Shown here one piece after another: positions 20,950 through 30,323 of a stretch of DNA of 55,664 nucleotides; within the stretch, counting starts at the first letter, position 1; the number at the start of each line of letters is the position of its first letter. This DNA is from Thermanaerothrix sp. GTDB lineage: Bacteria; Synergistota; Synergistia; Synergistales; Synergistaceae. The DNA lies in NCBI GenBank assembly GCA_026417795.1, contig JAOACP010000012.1, forward strand, positions 1 through 55,664. Reading direction: 5' to 3'. Position numbers and translations under genes: made by a program. The notes beneath the pieces are model-generated. The model made no database searches, had not been told where the DNA came from, and was given only the letters and a program-made list of their open reading frames with translations.

Positions 20950-21585
20950 CTATCGAGGCCAGAAGGGGTTCTTAGCGCGCTCCTCCCCTATGGTGGTCTC
21001 CGGGCCGTGCCCTGGGTAGACCTTGAGCGAGTCCTCCAGTCGGGCAAGACGCGCCAGCGATTCCCGCAAGGCCCCGTCATCCCCCCCGGGCAGGTCGGTC
21101 CTGCCTATGCTCCTGGCGAACAGGGTGTCCCCGGAGAACAGGGCCCTGGAGTTTCCAGACTCAACCAGGAAGCAGCAGCTGCCGGGGGTGTGCCCTGGGG
21201 TGTGAAGAACCCTTATGCTCATGTAACCTACTGAGAGCTCGTCCCCATCCTCCAGGAGCCGCTCCGCAGGGTCGAAGGCCCCCTGGGAGCCCAAGTATTG
21301 CGACAGGTTTACGGCGGGATCCGTGAGAGCCCTGCCGTCCAACCTATGCACCGCAAGGCCTTCGACGGCGGCCTTCCTAAGACAGCCCAACCCCTCCATG
21401 TGGTCCCAATGGCCGTGGGTCAGCATTATCCAATGAAGCCGAAGCCCGGTCTCCTCCATGAAATCCAACACCTCCGGACAGTCCCCTCCGGGATCTATCC
21501 CCACCGCAAGGCCTTCGGCATCGAAAACCAGGTAGAAGTTGGTCCACAGCTCCCCCAAGGGGAACCGCCTAACCGTAAAGCTCAT
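20950..21585 (-). CDS. MBL-fold metallo-hydrolase (glyoxalase II-like)
   Basis: Metallo-beta-lactamase fold hydrolase of 211 aa with the binuclear metal site THGHWDH (residues 56-62), HTPGHTPGS further on, and a C-terminal PGHGPETT with the third His. The whole pattern is that of small hydroxyacylglutathione-hydrolase-like proteins such as YcbL, but substrate specificity cannot be read from sequence. ATG overlaps the dtd stop by 4 bp, so it is the last gene of the lapA-recJ-relA-dtd group. Confidence 0.85.
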   Translation of the reverse strand: MSFTVRRFPLGELWTNFYLVFDAEGLAVGIDPGGDCPEVLDFMEETGLRLHWIMLTHGHWDHMEGLGCLRKAAVEGLAVHRLDGRALTDPAVNLSQYLGSQGAFDPAERLLEDGDELSVGYMSIRVLHTPGHTPGSCCFLVESGNSRALFSGDTLFARSIGRTDLPGGDDGALRESLARLARLEDSLKVYPGHGPETTIGEERAKNPFWPR

Positions 21586-22040
21586 CGGGAAGAACCCCTC
21601 CTATCGGAATCTATTATCAACGTAACGGGCCCGTCGTTCACAAGCTCCACCGCCATGTGGGCCTGAAAAACCCCGGTTCGAACCAATGGATGCCGGCTCC
21701 TTAGGGCGCCGACGAAGCGGTCGTAAAGCTCCACCGCCAGGTTCGGAGGAGCCACCTCGGAGAAGGAGGGCCTTCGGCCCTTCACGCAATCCCCATAGAG
21801 GGTGAACTGGGACACCACCAGGATCCCGTGATCCGATTCGGACAGCGGCAGGTTGAGCTTCCCGCTGGAATCCTCGAATATCCTGAGGTTCACCACCTTA
21901 TCCGCCATCCAATCAACGTCCTCCTGGGAGTCCCTGGGGGAAAAACCCACCAGCAGGCATACCCCAGGCCCTATCTCCCCCACCACCTGGCCATCCACCC
22001 TTACCCTGGCCATGGACACCCTCTGAAGAACAACCCTCAA
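21582..22040 (-). CDS. dtd: D-aminoacyl-tRNA deacylase
   Basis: Removes D-amino acids and glycine mischarged on tRNA. The 152-residue protein shows the active-site SQFTLYGD (77-84) and the cis-proline loop within NDGPVT (135-140). The start is TTG at 22040, preceded by GGGGGTGA, which includes the relA stop. dtd beside relA/spoT is a common bacterial pairing. Confidence 0.94.
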   Translation of the reverse strand: MRVVLQRVSMARVRVDGQVVGEIGPGVCLLVGFSPRDSQEDVDWMADKVVNLRIFEDSSGKLNLPLSESDHGILVVSQFTLYGDCVKGRRPSFSEVAPPNLAVELYDRFVGALRSRHPLVRTGVFQAHMAVELVNDGPVTLIIDSDRRGSSR

Positions 22041-22044
22041 CAGA

Positions 22045-24327
22045 TCACCCCCGCTGAACTCCCGAGATGCCGTTAACCAACCCCACCTTGCCCATTATCC
22101 TGTACAGGTGCTCAAGGTCGTTCACCATGACCTCCAGTATCATCCTCGCCTTGGCGTTGCCTATCACGTTGGCCTTTACACCCACAAGGGAGCCGTCCAT
22201 AACCGATATGGCGGACGTGACGTCCGAGAACAGGCCGGGCCTGTCAAAGCCCTCCGCCAGGATCCGGGCCACGTATTTGGTCTTTGGCTTACCCCAATAC
22301 ACGGCCACCAGCTTCTCCTGGTCCTTGGACTTCACGTTCGGGCAGTCGGACCGGTGCACCGTTATGCCCCGGCTCTTGGTCACGCTTCCGGTTATGGGAT
22401 CCCCCGGCACGGGCCTGCAGCACTGGGCCAGGGACACAAGCACCCCCTCGGCCCCCTCCACCACTATCTCCGCGTCCACTTCCTTCCGAAGGGGCTGGGC
22501 GGGAACTATGGTGACCTCCTGAAGGTTCTCCCTCTCCTCGGGCTTCTCCCGCTCGAACTTATCAAGGGACACCCTGGAAAGCACCCCCGACGGGGTCTGG
22601 TTGCCGGAGCCCACCGCCAGGATCAGGTCCTCCCCTGATGAGTATCCAATGTCGTGGGCCAGCTGGTTGAGCTGGGGCATTATCATGTCCAGGGTAACCG
22701 ACGAAGAGGGAGCCCGCCGGAGCAGCTCCTTCTGCAGCAGGTCCTTTCCCCTCTCAAGCCGCTCCTCCCTCTCCGCCCGGTCCTGCTGGCGGAAGTAGGA
22801 CTTTATCTTGTTCCTGGTACGGTTGCTCCTGGCTATCTTAAGCCAATCCCTGGAGGGCTTCCCCTGCGGGGAGGTGAGCACCCTCACTATGTCCCCGTTG
22901 GACAGCTTGTAGTCCATGGGCACGATGCGGCCGTTGACCATGGCGCCAACGCATTTGTGCCCCACCTCCGTGTGGATGGCGTACGCGAAGTCTATGGGGG
23001 TGGAGCCGTTGGGGAGGGACACCACGTCCCCCTTCGGGGTGAAAACCAACACCTCTGAGGTGAGCACGTCGGTCTTAAGGTTATCCAAAAACTCCGACGG
23101 GGACCCCTCCTGTTGAGACTCCAAGACCTGCCTTATCCAGGAAAGCTTCTGGTCTATCTGGTCCACCCGCCGCTTGCCCTCTTTGTAGTGCCAGTGGGCG
23201 GCTATGCCGTACTCCGCAAGCCAATGCATCTCCCAGGTCCTTATCTGCACCTCCAAGGGCTCCCCGCTGGGGCCCAAGACGGTGGTGTGAAGGGACTGGT
23301 ACATGTTGCTCTTGGGGTTCGCTATGTAGTCATCGAACTGGCCCGGTATTGGCTTCCATATGGTGTGCACAAGGCCCAACACCTGGTAGCACTCCGCAAC
23401 GGTGCCCACCACAACCCTCAAGGCCAAAAGGTCGTAGAGCTGCTCCAGGGACAGGTTCTTACGACGCATCTTCTCGTATATACTGTAAAAGTGCTTGGGC
23501 CTTCCGCTCAAGGAGGCCTCGATGCCCTCCTCCTTCAGCTTCTGCTGAAGCACGTCCAAAGCCTGCTTTATTATGGCCTCCCGCTCGGGCAGCTTCTTCC
23601 GCACCCGGCGGCGGATCTCGTAGTAGACCTCGGGCTCCAGGATCTTAAAACACAGGTCCTCCAGTTCCCGCTTGACGTTGTATATCCCAAGCCGATGGGC
23701 CAAGGGGGCGTATATCTCCAGGGTCTCCTTGGCTATGGTTATCTGCTTGTCCCTCCGGTGGGCCTGAAGGGTCCTCATGTTGTGGAGCCGGTCCGCCAGC
23801 TTTATGAGGACCACCCTTATGTCCTTTGCCATCACCAGGAACATCTTCCGCAGGTTCTCCGCCTGGTAGTCCTCCATGGACTTGAAGGCAAGCTTCCCCA
23901 GCTTGGTGACCCCGTCCACCATGGTCACCACGTCCTCGCCGAAGCGGCTCTGCATCTCATCCTTGCCTATGTCCGTGTCCTCCAGCACGTCATGGAGAAG
24001 GGCGGCGCACAACGTGTCCACGTCAAGCTCCATGTCCGCAAGGATGGCCGCCACACTTATTGAGTGCACCACATATGGCTCACCGCTGTGCCTTTTCTGA
24101 TCCCTGTGGGCGTTGGCGGCGAAGACCAGCGCCTCCCCCAGCTTCATCAGGTCCTGGCGATCCATGTACTTCGACGCCTTGCTCCAAAGCTCCTGCAGGG
24201 GGATCCTGACGGAGCCCACTCGGTGGTCCTCCGGCATCCTGCCTATGAACCCCTCCATGAGGGCCCTTATGCCCCTCTCCTGGGCCATGGGCTGGGATGA
24301 ACTGCCATATTGATGGGACGGTTTCAA
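22045..24327 (-). CDS. Bifunctional (p)ppGpp synthetase/hydrolase (RelA/SpoT long form)
   Basis: Makes and degrades the stringent-response alarmone. At 760 aa it has an HD hydrolase domain with HD at residues 112-113 (LLHDVLEDT), a synthetase domain with the SGRPKHFYSIYEK region, a TGS domain near 420-480 (VFTPKGDVVSLPNGSTPIDFAY), a zinc-finger/helical region with AQCCRPVPGD, and a C-terminal ACT domain of about 75 residues. The HD residues are intact, so both activities are expected. TTG at 24327 overlaps the recJ stop; the ATG 13 codons in is an alternative. Confidence 0.95.
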   Translation of the reverse strand: MKPSHQYGSSSQPMAQERGIRALMEGFIGRMPEDHRVGSVRIPLQELWSKASKYMDRQDLMKLGEALVFAANAHRDQKRHSGEPYVVHSISVAAILADMELDVDTLCAALLHDVLEDTDIGKDEMQSRFGEDVVTMVDGVTKLGKLAFKSMEDYQAENLRKMFLVMAKDIRVVLIKLADRLHNMRTLQAHRRDKQITIAKETLEIYAPLAHRLGIYNVKRELEDLCFKILEPEVYYEIRRRVRKKLPEREAIIKQALDVLQQKLKEEGIEASLSGRPKHFYSIYEKMRRKNLSLEQLYDLLALRVVVGTVAECYQVLGLVHTIWKPIPGQFDDYIANPKSNMYQSLHTTVLGPSGEPLEVQIRTWEMHWLAEYGIAAHWHYKEGKRRVDQIDQKLSWIRQVLESQQEGSPSEFLDNLKTDVLTSEVLVFTPKGDVVSLPNGSTPIDFAYAIHTEVGHKCVGAMVNGRIVPMDYKLSNGDIVRVLTSPQGKPSRDWLKIARSNRTRNKIKSYFRQQDRAEREERLERGKDLLQKELLRRAPSSSVTLDMIMPQLNQLAHDIGYSSGEDLILAVGSGNQTPSGVLSRVSLDKFEREKPEERENLQEVTIVPAQPLRKEVDAEIVVEGAEGVLVSLAQCCRPVPGDPITGSVTKSRGITVHRSDCPNVKSKDQEKLVAVYWGKPKTKYVARILAEGFDRPGLFSDVTSAISVMDGSLVGVKANVIGNAKARMILEVMVNDLEHLYRIMGKVGLVNGISGVQRG

Positions 24328-25967
24328 CGGACTCCCCCCCCCGGGCCCTCGAGGACGGCCCGCTCAAGGTACAGCTTGAGGCGCCTCCTGCCCCTCCAGT
24401 ACTCAAGCTTGGGACGATACACAAACCCCACGACGTCCAGCCCCTCTAGTTCCGCGGGAGGCGCGAAGGCCACCAGCTCTCGGCCTGAGGCGACGAGGCG
24501 GCTAACCCGGCCGGTCTTGCCCATGGGCTCCACCGAAAACCCCCCCCGGTGGAACAGCAGGGGGGAGGGGTTGCCCATCCCAAAGGGCTTGAGCCTGGCG
24601 ATGTCCTCCTCCATCTCCTGCCCCACCATGGCAAGGGGCCAGTCGAGGGCCTCTATCCGCCGATCCTCGGAGGGGATCTCCCTCAACAACCCCTCCAGCT
24701 TATCCCTCACAAAGTCCCAGTTCTCCACCTCCACGGAAAAACCCGCGGCGTACCTGTGTCCGCCAAAGGCGCTAAGGTGGTTCGATATGCGGGAAAGCAG
24801 CCCCACCGCGTCCCCGGATCCGTTGGGTATCCTCAAGGTGCCCCTAAGGCCTCCGTCCGTTGGGGCAACCAGCGCCACGGGCCGGCCCCTCTCACAGCAC
24901 AGGCGGCTTGCCACGCTGCTGAGCACCCCCACCGGCCAGTTAGGTCCGTGGTAAACGTGCCTGTTGGCATCCTCCTGGGTGTCCTTCATTATCATGGAAG
25001 AGAGGCGACGCCTCTCCTCGTTCATCGACACCACCCGATCCGCAAGGCCCTCCACCGGGTCGCGGCCGGGGTAAAGGAGCCGCACCGCGTCCTCCGCCAG
25101 CCCCAGCCGGCCCGGTGCGTTAAGGCAGGGTATGACCTTCATGGAGAGGACTTCCTCGTCAATACCTTCCCTGTCCACCCCAAGCTTGGACAAAAGAACC
25201 CCTATCCCCCTGCGGGCGGACCTTCTTATAACCTCAAGCCCCTCTCGGACGATGCAGCGGTTTAGGGGCACCGACAGGTCCATGCAGTCCGCCACCGTGG
25301 CAAGACACGCCAGATCAAGCCTTCCCATGACCCAGGACCGATCCAGGATGGAGGTCCTCCATATCCAAGCCCAGAGCACCCCGGTGGCACAGAGGGCGGA
25401 AAGCTGAGACGGCTCATCAAAACAGTGGGGATTCACCAGCACGCCTTGGGGCAACGCTTCGCCGGGAAGATGGTGGTCAAATACCACCGTAGGTATGCCT
25501 GCGGAAGCTATTGCGTCAAGGGCTTCCACATCCTTGGTCCCGCAGTCCACCACCAACAAAAGGTCACAGCCCTTCATCGCTATGCGCCTTGCGGTGGACA
25601 GGTGGAAGCCGTACCCCTCATGACATCGATGGGGTATGAAGTAGCGTACCGCAGCTCCCCGCTCCAACATCATCTCCAACGCCAAGGTGGTGGCGGACAG
25701 TCCGTCCACGTCGTAATCGCCGTATATGATGACCCTGTCGCCGGGCCTGACCTTGGATATCAGGTCAAAGGCCCTGCGCTCCTGCTCGTTAAGGGGAATC
25801 CCCTTAAGCTGGTCCTCCAGGTCGGAGCACAGCCATCGAAGAAACCCCTCCTCATCTACGCCACGCATGGCAGCTATGGAGCCCAACAAAGGACCAAGGT
25901 TCCCCGATGGGGCCCGATCTCCGCTTCGGGGAACCAGCTTTATCTTATCCATTCCACACAGAACCAT
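24324..25967 (-). CDS. recJ: Single-stranded-DNA-specific exonuclease RecJ
   Basis: 5'-3' exonuclease of the DHH superfamily used in recombination and repair. The 547-residue protein carries YGDYDVDG at 82-89, VVDCGTKD near 139-146, and DHH at 164-166, followed by the DHHA1 region with GGHRYAAGFSV and a C-terminal OB-like part. The first ATG shares one base with the lapA-like stop; a second ATG five codons in (MDKIKLVPR) is also possible. Confidence 0.94.
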   Translation of the reverse strand: MVLCGMDKIKLVPRSGDRAPSGNLGPLLGSIAAMRGVDEEGFLRWLCSDLEDQLKGIPLNEQERRAFDLISKVRPGDRVIIYGDYDVDGLSATTLALEMMLERGAAVRYFIPHRCHEGYGFHLSTARRIAMKGCDLLLVVDCGTKDVEALDAIASAGIPTVVFDHHLPGEALPQGVLVNPHCFDEPSQLSALCATGVLWAWIWRTSILDRSWVMGRLDLACLATVADCMDLSVPLNRCIVREGLEVIRRSARRGIGVLLSKLGVDREGIDEEVLSMKVIPCLNAPGRLGLAEDAVRLLYPGRDPVEGLADRVVSMNEERRRLSSMIMKDTQEDANRHVYHGPNWPVGVLSSVASRLCCERGRPVALVAPTDGGLRGTLRIPNGSGDAVGLLSRISNHLSAFGGHRYAAGFSVEVENWDFVRDKLEGLLREIPSEDRRIEALDWPLAMVGQEMEEDIARLKPFGMGNPSPLLFHRGGFSVEPMGKTGRVSRLVASGRELVAFAPPAELEGLDVVGFVYRPKLEYWRGRRRLKLYLERAVLEGPGGGVR

Positions 25968-26347
25968 TATTCTATCTCTGTCTTCCCTTCTTCCCCGTCT
26001 CTTTGGCCGTAAGGGGCCTCGTCCAATGCCTGGGCGGAGGGCCTGTTGGCCCCGCCGGACCTTCCCAGGGCCTCCAGAAGAGACCTCTTCTCCTCCTCAA
26101 GCCCCCGGACCTTATCCTCCAGGTCCTTTATCCTGCCCTTCAGCTTTCCCCTCATCTCCAGCATCGCCACAAGGGAGAACACCCACATGAGCACCACCCC
26201 GGCGGAGAACAGAAGGACCTCCCATATGCCCTGGGGGAGCGATCTCTCCAAGAACAGGAACCTGACCGTGACGGACGAAGCGTTCTGGAATGCATATACC
26301 GCCGAAAGGAGCATTGAAATCGCTATGGCCAAGGTGTAGCTCTTCAT
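25967..26347 (-). CDS. LapA-type (DUF1049) membrane protein
   Basis: Small inner-membrane protein of 126 aa from the ATG at 26347, where a GGGGAGGGG lies four bases upstream; the longer open frame is ignored. Two membrane segments (about residues 3-22 and 43-65) flank an FQNASSVTVRFLF motif typical of the LapA/YciS family. A charged coiled coil follows (MRGKLKGRIKDLEDKVRGLEEE). Relatives assist LPS assembly in Proteobacteria; the role here is inferred only from family. Confidence 0.75.
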   Translation of the reverse strand: MKSYTLAIAISMLLSAVYAFQNASSVTVRFLFLERSLPQGIWEVLLFSAGVVLMWVFSLVAMLEMRGKLKGRIKDLEDKVRGLEEEKRSLLEALGRSGGANRPSAQALDEAPYGQRDGEEGKTEIE

Positions 26348-26445
26348 AAAACCCCTCCCCATGAAACATGGTAATCCCATAATCCTTTGGGATCCTATGA
26401 TAAACCAACTTCGGGGGTAAGGAAACATTCAAGGATAAAACGCAA

Positions 26446-26479
26446 GGGGTCCGGACCCCAAACGGTTTTCCGGACCCCC
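26446..26479 (-). terminator. Probable secDF transcription terminator
   Basis: Two copies of the CCGGACCCC element, one within a perfect 14-base palindrome at 26446-26459, form a 9-bp stem about 25-60 bases after the secF stop. The minus strand then reads TTGCGTTTTATCC, a weak U-tract. Confidence 0.5.
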
Positions 26480-26503
26480 AATGAACGCTTTAAACCGCCA
26501 CGC

Positions 26504-27385
26504 TTAGTCCTTGGCGGGGGACTTGAGATACCACTCCGCCAGTATGGCGCCGGCTATGTAGATGGAGCTGTAGGTACCCACTCCGATGCCCACCAGGAAG
26601 GCAAAGGCGAAGTTGGAGATCACGTCTCCTCCCAGGAAGAACATGGCTAGCACCGGCAAAAGGGTGGTAAGCGACGTGTTTATGGTGCGAGACAGGGTCT
26701 GGTTTATGGAGTCATCTATGACCTGGAGTACTCCCCTGCGGGAGACGTCCTTCCAGTTCTCCCTCACCCGGTCGAGGACCACTATGGAGTCGTTAAGGGA
26801 GTAACCAACCACGGTCAGCACCGCGGCTATGAAGGAAACCGACACCTCACGGCCCGTCAGGCTGTACACTCCGAGCATTATGGCCACATCGTGCACCAGC
26901 GACAGCACCGCCGCCACGCCGAAGCGGAACTTGAAGCGGAAGGCCATGTAAAGCAGAATGCCCCCAAGCGCCAGGGCCAGGGCTATAATGGCCTGTCCTT
27001 TGAGCTCGGAGCCCACCACGGGGCCCACAGTCTCAAGCTTGAGAACCTTCACTTCTCCGAACCTATCCCTCATAACCTCCAGTGCCGCCCTCCTCTCCGA
27101 ATCGGAGACGCTCTTAAGTCGGATGAGGAAGTCCTTAGGGCCGAAGGCCTGGATTATGGGCTCCCCGCTCACCTTGGAGGAAACCGCGGACCTTATCTCC
27201 CCGACTTCCGCGGGTTTCGGGGTCTCAACCTGCATCAGCACGCCGCCGGTGTAGTCCACCCCAAGGTTAAGCCCCTTGATGGCCACCAGGAAGAGGCTCA
27301 GCAGGACCGCGATGAGGCTCACGCCAAGGGCCACGCGCCTTAGCCCCATGAAGGGTATCTTTAAATCGTGGGTCTTGATAGTCAT
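26504..27385 (-). CDS. secF: Protein translocase subunit SecF
   Basis: RND-type membrane partner of SecD that uses the ion gradient to aid protein export through SecYEG. The 293 residues include an N-terminal membrane segment, a periplasmic domain beginning GLNLGVDYTGGVLMQV, and five C-terminal membrane segments with TVVGYSLNDSIVVLDRVREN, the SecF signature. ATG at 27385 has a GGAGG upstream and lies 19 bp after secD. Confidence 0.96.
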   Translation of the reverse strand: MTIKTHDLKIPFMGLRRVALGVSLIAVLLSLFLVAIKGLNLGVDYTGGVLMQVETPKPAEVGEIRSAVSSKVSGEPIIQAFGPKDFLIRLKSVSDSERRAALEVMRDRFGEVKVLKLETVGPVVGSELKGQAIIALALALGGILLYMAFRFKFRFGVAAVLSLVHDVAIMLGVYSLTGREVSVSFIAAVLTVVGYSLNDSIVVLDRVRENWKDVSRRGVLQVIDDSINQTLSRTINTSLTTLLPVLAMFFLGGDVISNFAFAFLVGIGVGTYSSIYIAGAILAEWYLKSPAKD

Positions 27386-27404
27386 GGAAGAAACCTCCGT
27401 TCCC

Positions 27405-28778
27405 TTACGCGGCGGCCCTTCGCCGGCCCATCATGAACTGCAGGATGGCCCTTGTGACCACCACGTTGCAGAACACCGACGACACAACGCCGATGCTGAG
27501 GGTCACAGCAAATCCCCGTATGGGTCCGGTGCCGAAGTAGAACAGCACCGCCGCTGCTATCAGGGTGGTTATGTTGGAGTCCAGGATGACCGTAAGGGCC
27601 TTCCGGAACCCCGCGTCCAAGGAGGCCATCAGGGTCTTACCGGACCTCTGCTCCTCCTTTATCCTCTCGTATATGAGGATGTTGCCGTCCACCGCCATGC
27701 CTATGGTCAGGATGATGCCTCCGATTCCGGGAAGGGTCAGGGTGGACTTGAGAAGCACCATGGCGGCAAGCAGCATCGTTATGGCAACCCCAAGGGCCAC
27801 ATCGGCGGCTAAGCCCAAAAGACCGTAGTAGACCAGCATGAAGGCCGCCACCAAACCGGCCCCTATGAGCCCCGCCCTTATACCCTGTCTTATGGAGTCG
27901 GCCCCCAGGGTGGGACCCACAGAGCGGTTCTCCATGACCTCAACCCCAACCGGAAGGGCTCCTGCCCTTAGCATTATGGCCAGCCTCTTGGCCTCCGCCT
28001 CGGTGAATCGGCCAGATATCTGGGCCTCCCCGCCGCGGATCCGCTCCTGGACCACCGGGGCGGAAACCACCACGCCGTCCAGCACTATGGCTATCTGCTT
28101 GCCAACGTTCTGGGCGGTGGCCTCGTCGAAGAGCTTGGTGCCCCGGTCGTTGAACTTCAGCGACACCACGGGCCTTCCAAACTGGTCGAAGTTGGTTCGG
28201 GAGTCCTTGAGCTCCTTGCCGGTTAGATAGGGCCTTCCCAACAGGTACACCCTGCCGTCCTCGCCCCTGGCCACCAGGCTGCCCTCGGGAGCGGACTTCT
28301 TGAGCTCCTCCGCCGCCTTATCCGCCTGGGCCTTTATGGCCTCCCATCTGGCCTTGGCGGCGTTGTAGGCCTCGTCGCTCTCGTAGTTCTTACGCTCCGG
28401 CCCAGGGGGAAGCTCCTCCGACGCCCCAAGCACCGGCCGGAACTCCAAGAGGGCGGTCTTGCCTATCAGGTCCAACGCCGCCTCCGGATCCTCCACGCCG
28501 GGCAGGAGCACCAGTATCCTGTCGCTGCCCTGCCGCTGTATCTGAGGTTCCACCACCCCGTACTGGTCTATACGGTTCCTAAGCACAGCCAGAAGCCGCT
28601 GGACCCCGTCCTCCGTAAGGGGGTTATCTGGGGTTCCCTTTGCCCTCAGCAGTATCTGAGACCCGCCCTTCAGGTCCAACCCCAGCCGTATCCTTCCATC
28701 CAGCGGAAAGGCCACCAGCGCGGCAGCCACGGCCACCAGCACCACCAGGCCCAACCGCCAGAAGTCCCTCTTCATCAT
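27405..28778 (-). CDS. secD: Protein translocase subunit SecD
   Basis: Large periplasmic-domain partner of SecF. The 457-residue protein begins with one membrane segment, then LGLDLKGGSQILLRA, the P1 head with GSDRILVLLPGVEDPE, and the C-terminal membrane bundle including IGMAVDGNILIYERIKEE, the conserved ion-path signature. Two ATGs in tandem can serve as start. It is part of yajC-secD-secF. Confidence 0.96.
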   Translation of the reverse strand: MMKRDFWRLGLVVLVAVAAALVAFPLDGRIRLGLDLKGGSQILLRAKGTPDNPLTEDGVQRLLAVLRNRIDQYGVVEPQIQRQGSDRILVLLPGVEDPEAALDLIGKTALLEFRPVLGASEELPPGPERKNYESDEAYNAAKARWEAIKAQADKAAEELKKSAPEGSLVARGEDGRVYLLGRPYLTGKELKDSRTNFDQFGRPVVSLKFNDRGTKLFDEATAQNVGKQIAIVLDGVVVSAPVVQERIRGGEAQISGRFTEAEAKRLAIMLRAGALPVGVEVMENRSVGPTLGADSIRQGIRAGLIGAGLVAAFMLVYYGLLGLAADVALGVAITMLLAAMVLLKSTLTLPGIGGIILTIGMAVDGNILIYERIKEEQRSGKTLMASLDAGFRKALTVILDSNITTLIAAAVLFYFGTGPIRGFAVTLSIGVVSSVFCNVVVTRAILQFMMGRRRAAA

Positions 28779-28831
28779 CTTCCCTCGTCCTCCTTAAAGC
28801 TCTCGGCCCCTTGCTTTTAAAAGGCCGGGGA

Positions 28832-29167
28832 TCAGTCCTTGTCCTTCTGCTCCGCCTGGGAAGCGGCGTCCTGCTTCTTGGGCTTCTCCCCTTCGGGGGT
28901 CCTCTTGTAGGATATGGATCCCTTGAGGATCCTCATCTTAACCCCGTCGGCCACCTCTATTATGAAGCTGTCGTCCAGGATGTCCCTCACGGTTCCGAAG
29001 AAACCGCCGGCGGTTACAACCTTATCGCCCCGGCTTATGGAGGCCAGCATCTCCTCGTGGGCCTTCTGCTTCTTCTTCTGGGGACGGATGATGAGGAAAT
29101 AAAATATCACCACAAATAGCGCCAAAGGCATCAACATACCCAAAAGACCCTGCTGCTGGTTACCCAA
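28832..29167 (-). CDS. yajC: Preprotein translocase accessory subunit YajC
   Basis: Small single-span membrane protein of the SecDF-YajC complex, 111 aa. The membrane segment (about residues 9-28) is followed by the family phrase RPQKKKQKAHEEMLASISRG and a small SH3-like domain with GDKVVTAGGFFGTV. The start is TTG at 29167 after a GGGAGGGG site. The C-terminal tail is charged and variable, as usual. Confidence 0.94.
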   Translation of the reverse strand: MGNQQQGLLGMLMPLALFVVIFYFLIIRPQKKKQKAHEEMLASISRGDKVVTAGGFFGTVRDILDDSFIIEVADGVKMRILKGSISYKRTPEGEKPKKQDAASQAEQKDKD

Positions 29168-29187
29168 AGGATACCCCTCCCAAAGTC

Positions 29188-29224
29188 AAAAAATTTTGCG
29201 TGCGCCCCGCGCTGGAGCGCACGC
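29188..29224 (-). terminator. Rho-independent terminator after rex
   Basis: Eleven-bp stem with one G-U pair (arms 29198-29208 and 29214-29224, 5-base loop), followed on the minus strand by AAAATTTTTT. It lies between the rex stop and yajC and ends the ridA-rex transcript. Confidence 0.8.
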
Positions 29225-29253
29225 GAAAGATTTTACCACGACCGGGTTCGGCC

Positions 29254-29880
29254 TCAAACACCGCCGCCCTTAAGGAAGAACAGCAGCTTCTCCAACTCCA
29301 CCGATATGTCCACCCGGTAGACCAGGATGTGGTCCGGGGCCACCAGGGCGGTGGGGGCAAAGGAGAGTATCCCCCTTATGACGCCGCTGTTCACCGCCAT
29401 GTCGACGCAGGCCTGGGCGGAGGAGCCGGGCACCGTGAGGATGAGGACCTTGATGTCCTTATCCCGGGCCACCTGAGGCATCTCATTCAGGTGATAGCAC
29501 TCAACCCCGTTTATCACCTGCCCCACCTTGGAGGGGTCAACGTCAAAAAGGGCCTCTATCCTGAACTTCTCGCTCCGGAAGGCGGAATGCCCCAGAAGGG
29601 CGTAGCCCAGGTGCCCCACCCCCACAAGGCCTATACGCCAAACCCCGGGGGACGAAAGGATGCCGCTCACGTGGTCGTAGAGACGATCCACGTGGTAACC
29701 CACCCCCCGCTTGCCTATCTCGCCGAAGTAGGACAGGTCCTTTCTAACCTGGCTGGCCTTTATCCCCAGCATCTCACCCATCTGCTGGGAAGACACCACC
29801 AACCGCCCCTCCTCCCTGAGCTGCCCCAGGAGGCGGTAATATTGGACAAGCCTTTCTACCGTAGGCTCCGCAACCCTCAT
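29254..29880 (-). CDS. rex: Redox-sensing transcriptional repressor Rex
   Basis: NADH/NAD+-responsive dimeric repressor of fermentation and respiration genes. The 208-residue protein has a winged-helix DNA-binding domain (about 1-75, with SSQQMGEMLGIKASQVRKDLSYFGE) and a Rossmann domain with GVGHLG at 87-92. It starts with ATG 7 bp after ridA. A Rex operator was not found by eye near the gene. Confidence 0.95.
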   Translation of the reverse strand: MRVAEPTVERLVQYYRLLGQLREEGRLVVSSQQMGEMLGIKASQVRKDLSYFGEIGKRGVGYHVDRLYDHVSGILSSPGVWRIGLVGVGHLGYALLGHSAFRSEKFRIEALFDVDPSKVGQVINGVECYHLNEMPQVARDKDIKVLILTVPGSSAQACVDMAVNSGVIRGILSFAPTALVAPDHILVYRVDISVELEKLLFFLKGGGV

Positions 29881-29887
29881 GGACCGA

Positions 29888-30268
29888 TCAGCCCTTGTAG
29901 GCTATCACCTCGATCTCCACCAGCGCACCCTTGGGCAGCGCAGCCACCGCCACGCAAGACCTGGCAGGATGGTCCTCGGTGAAGTAACGGGAGTAGACCT
30001 CGTTGACCGCCGCGAAGTTGGCCATGTCGGTGATGAAAACGGTGCTCTTCACCACGTCCTTGAAGCTCAGCCCCTGGGACTCCAAAAGGGCCTTCACGTT
30101 CTCAAGCACCCTCTCCGCCTGAGAGGCCGCATCGGAACCCACCATCTCGCCGGTTACGGGATCCAAAGGGATCTGACCGGAGAAGAAGAAAAACTGGCCG
30201 GCGCAGATGCCCTGGCTGTAGGGACCTATGGCACCGGGAGCCTTGTCGGTGTTGATTATCTTCTTCAA
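29888..30268 (-). CDS. ridA: Reactive intermediate/imine deaminase RidA
   Basis: Hydrolyses reactive enamine/imine intermediates from PLP enzymes, protecting the cell. The 126-residue protein has [10 protein letters not shown] near 12-21, [11 protein letters not shown], and the C-terminal [21 protein letters not shown] with the conserved Arg and Glu of the active site. TTG at 30268 lies nine bases after a GGAGG. It is cotranscribed with rex. Confidence 0.94.
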   Translation of the reverse strand: MKKIINTDKAPGAIGPYSQGICAGQFFFFSGQIPLDPVTGEMVGSDAASQAERVLENVKALLESQGLSFKDVVKSTVFITDMANFAAVNEVYSRYFTEDHPARSCVAVAALPKGALVEIEVIAYKG

Positions 30269-30323
30269 CTAAAAGCACCTCCAAGTACAAGTATTTGTTT
30301 TTTACGGACAGCTAAAAGGAAGG

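Noticed and set aside
21668-21695. GGTTCGAACC, like a tRNA T-arm
   Set aside because: It lies inside dtd with no cloverleaf around it.
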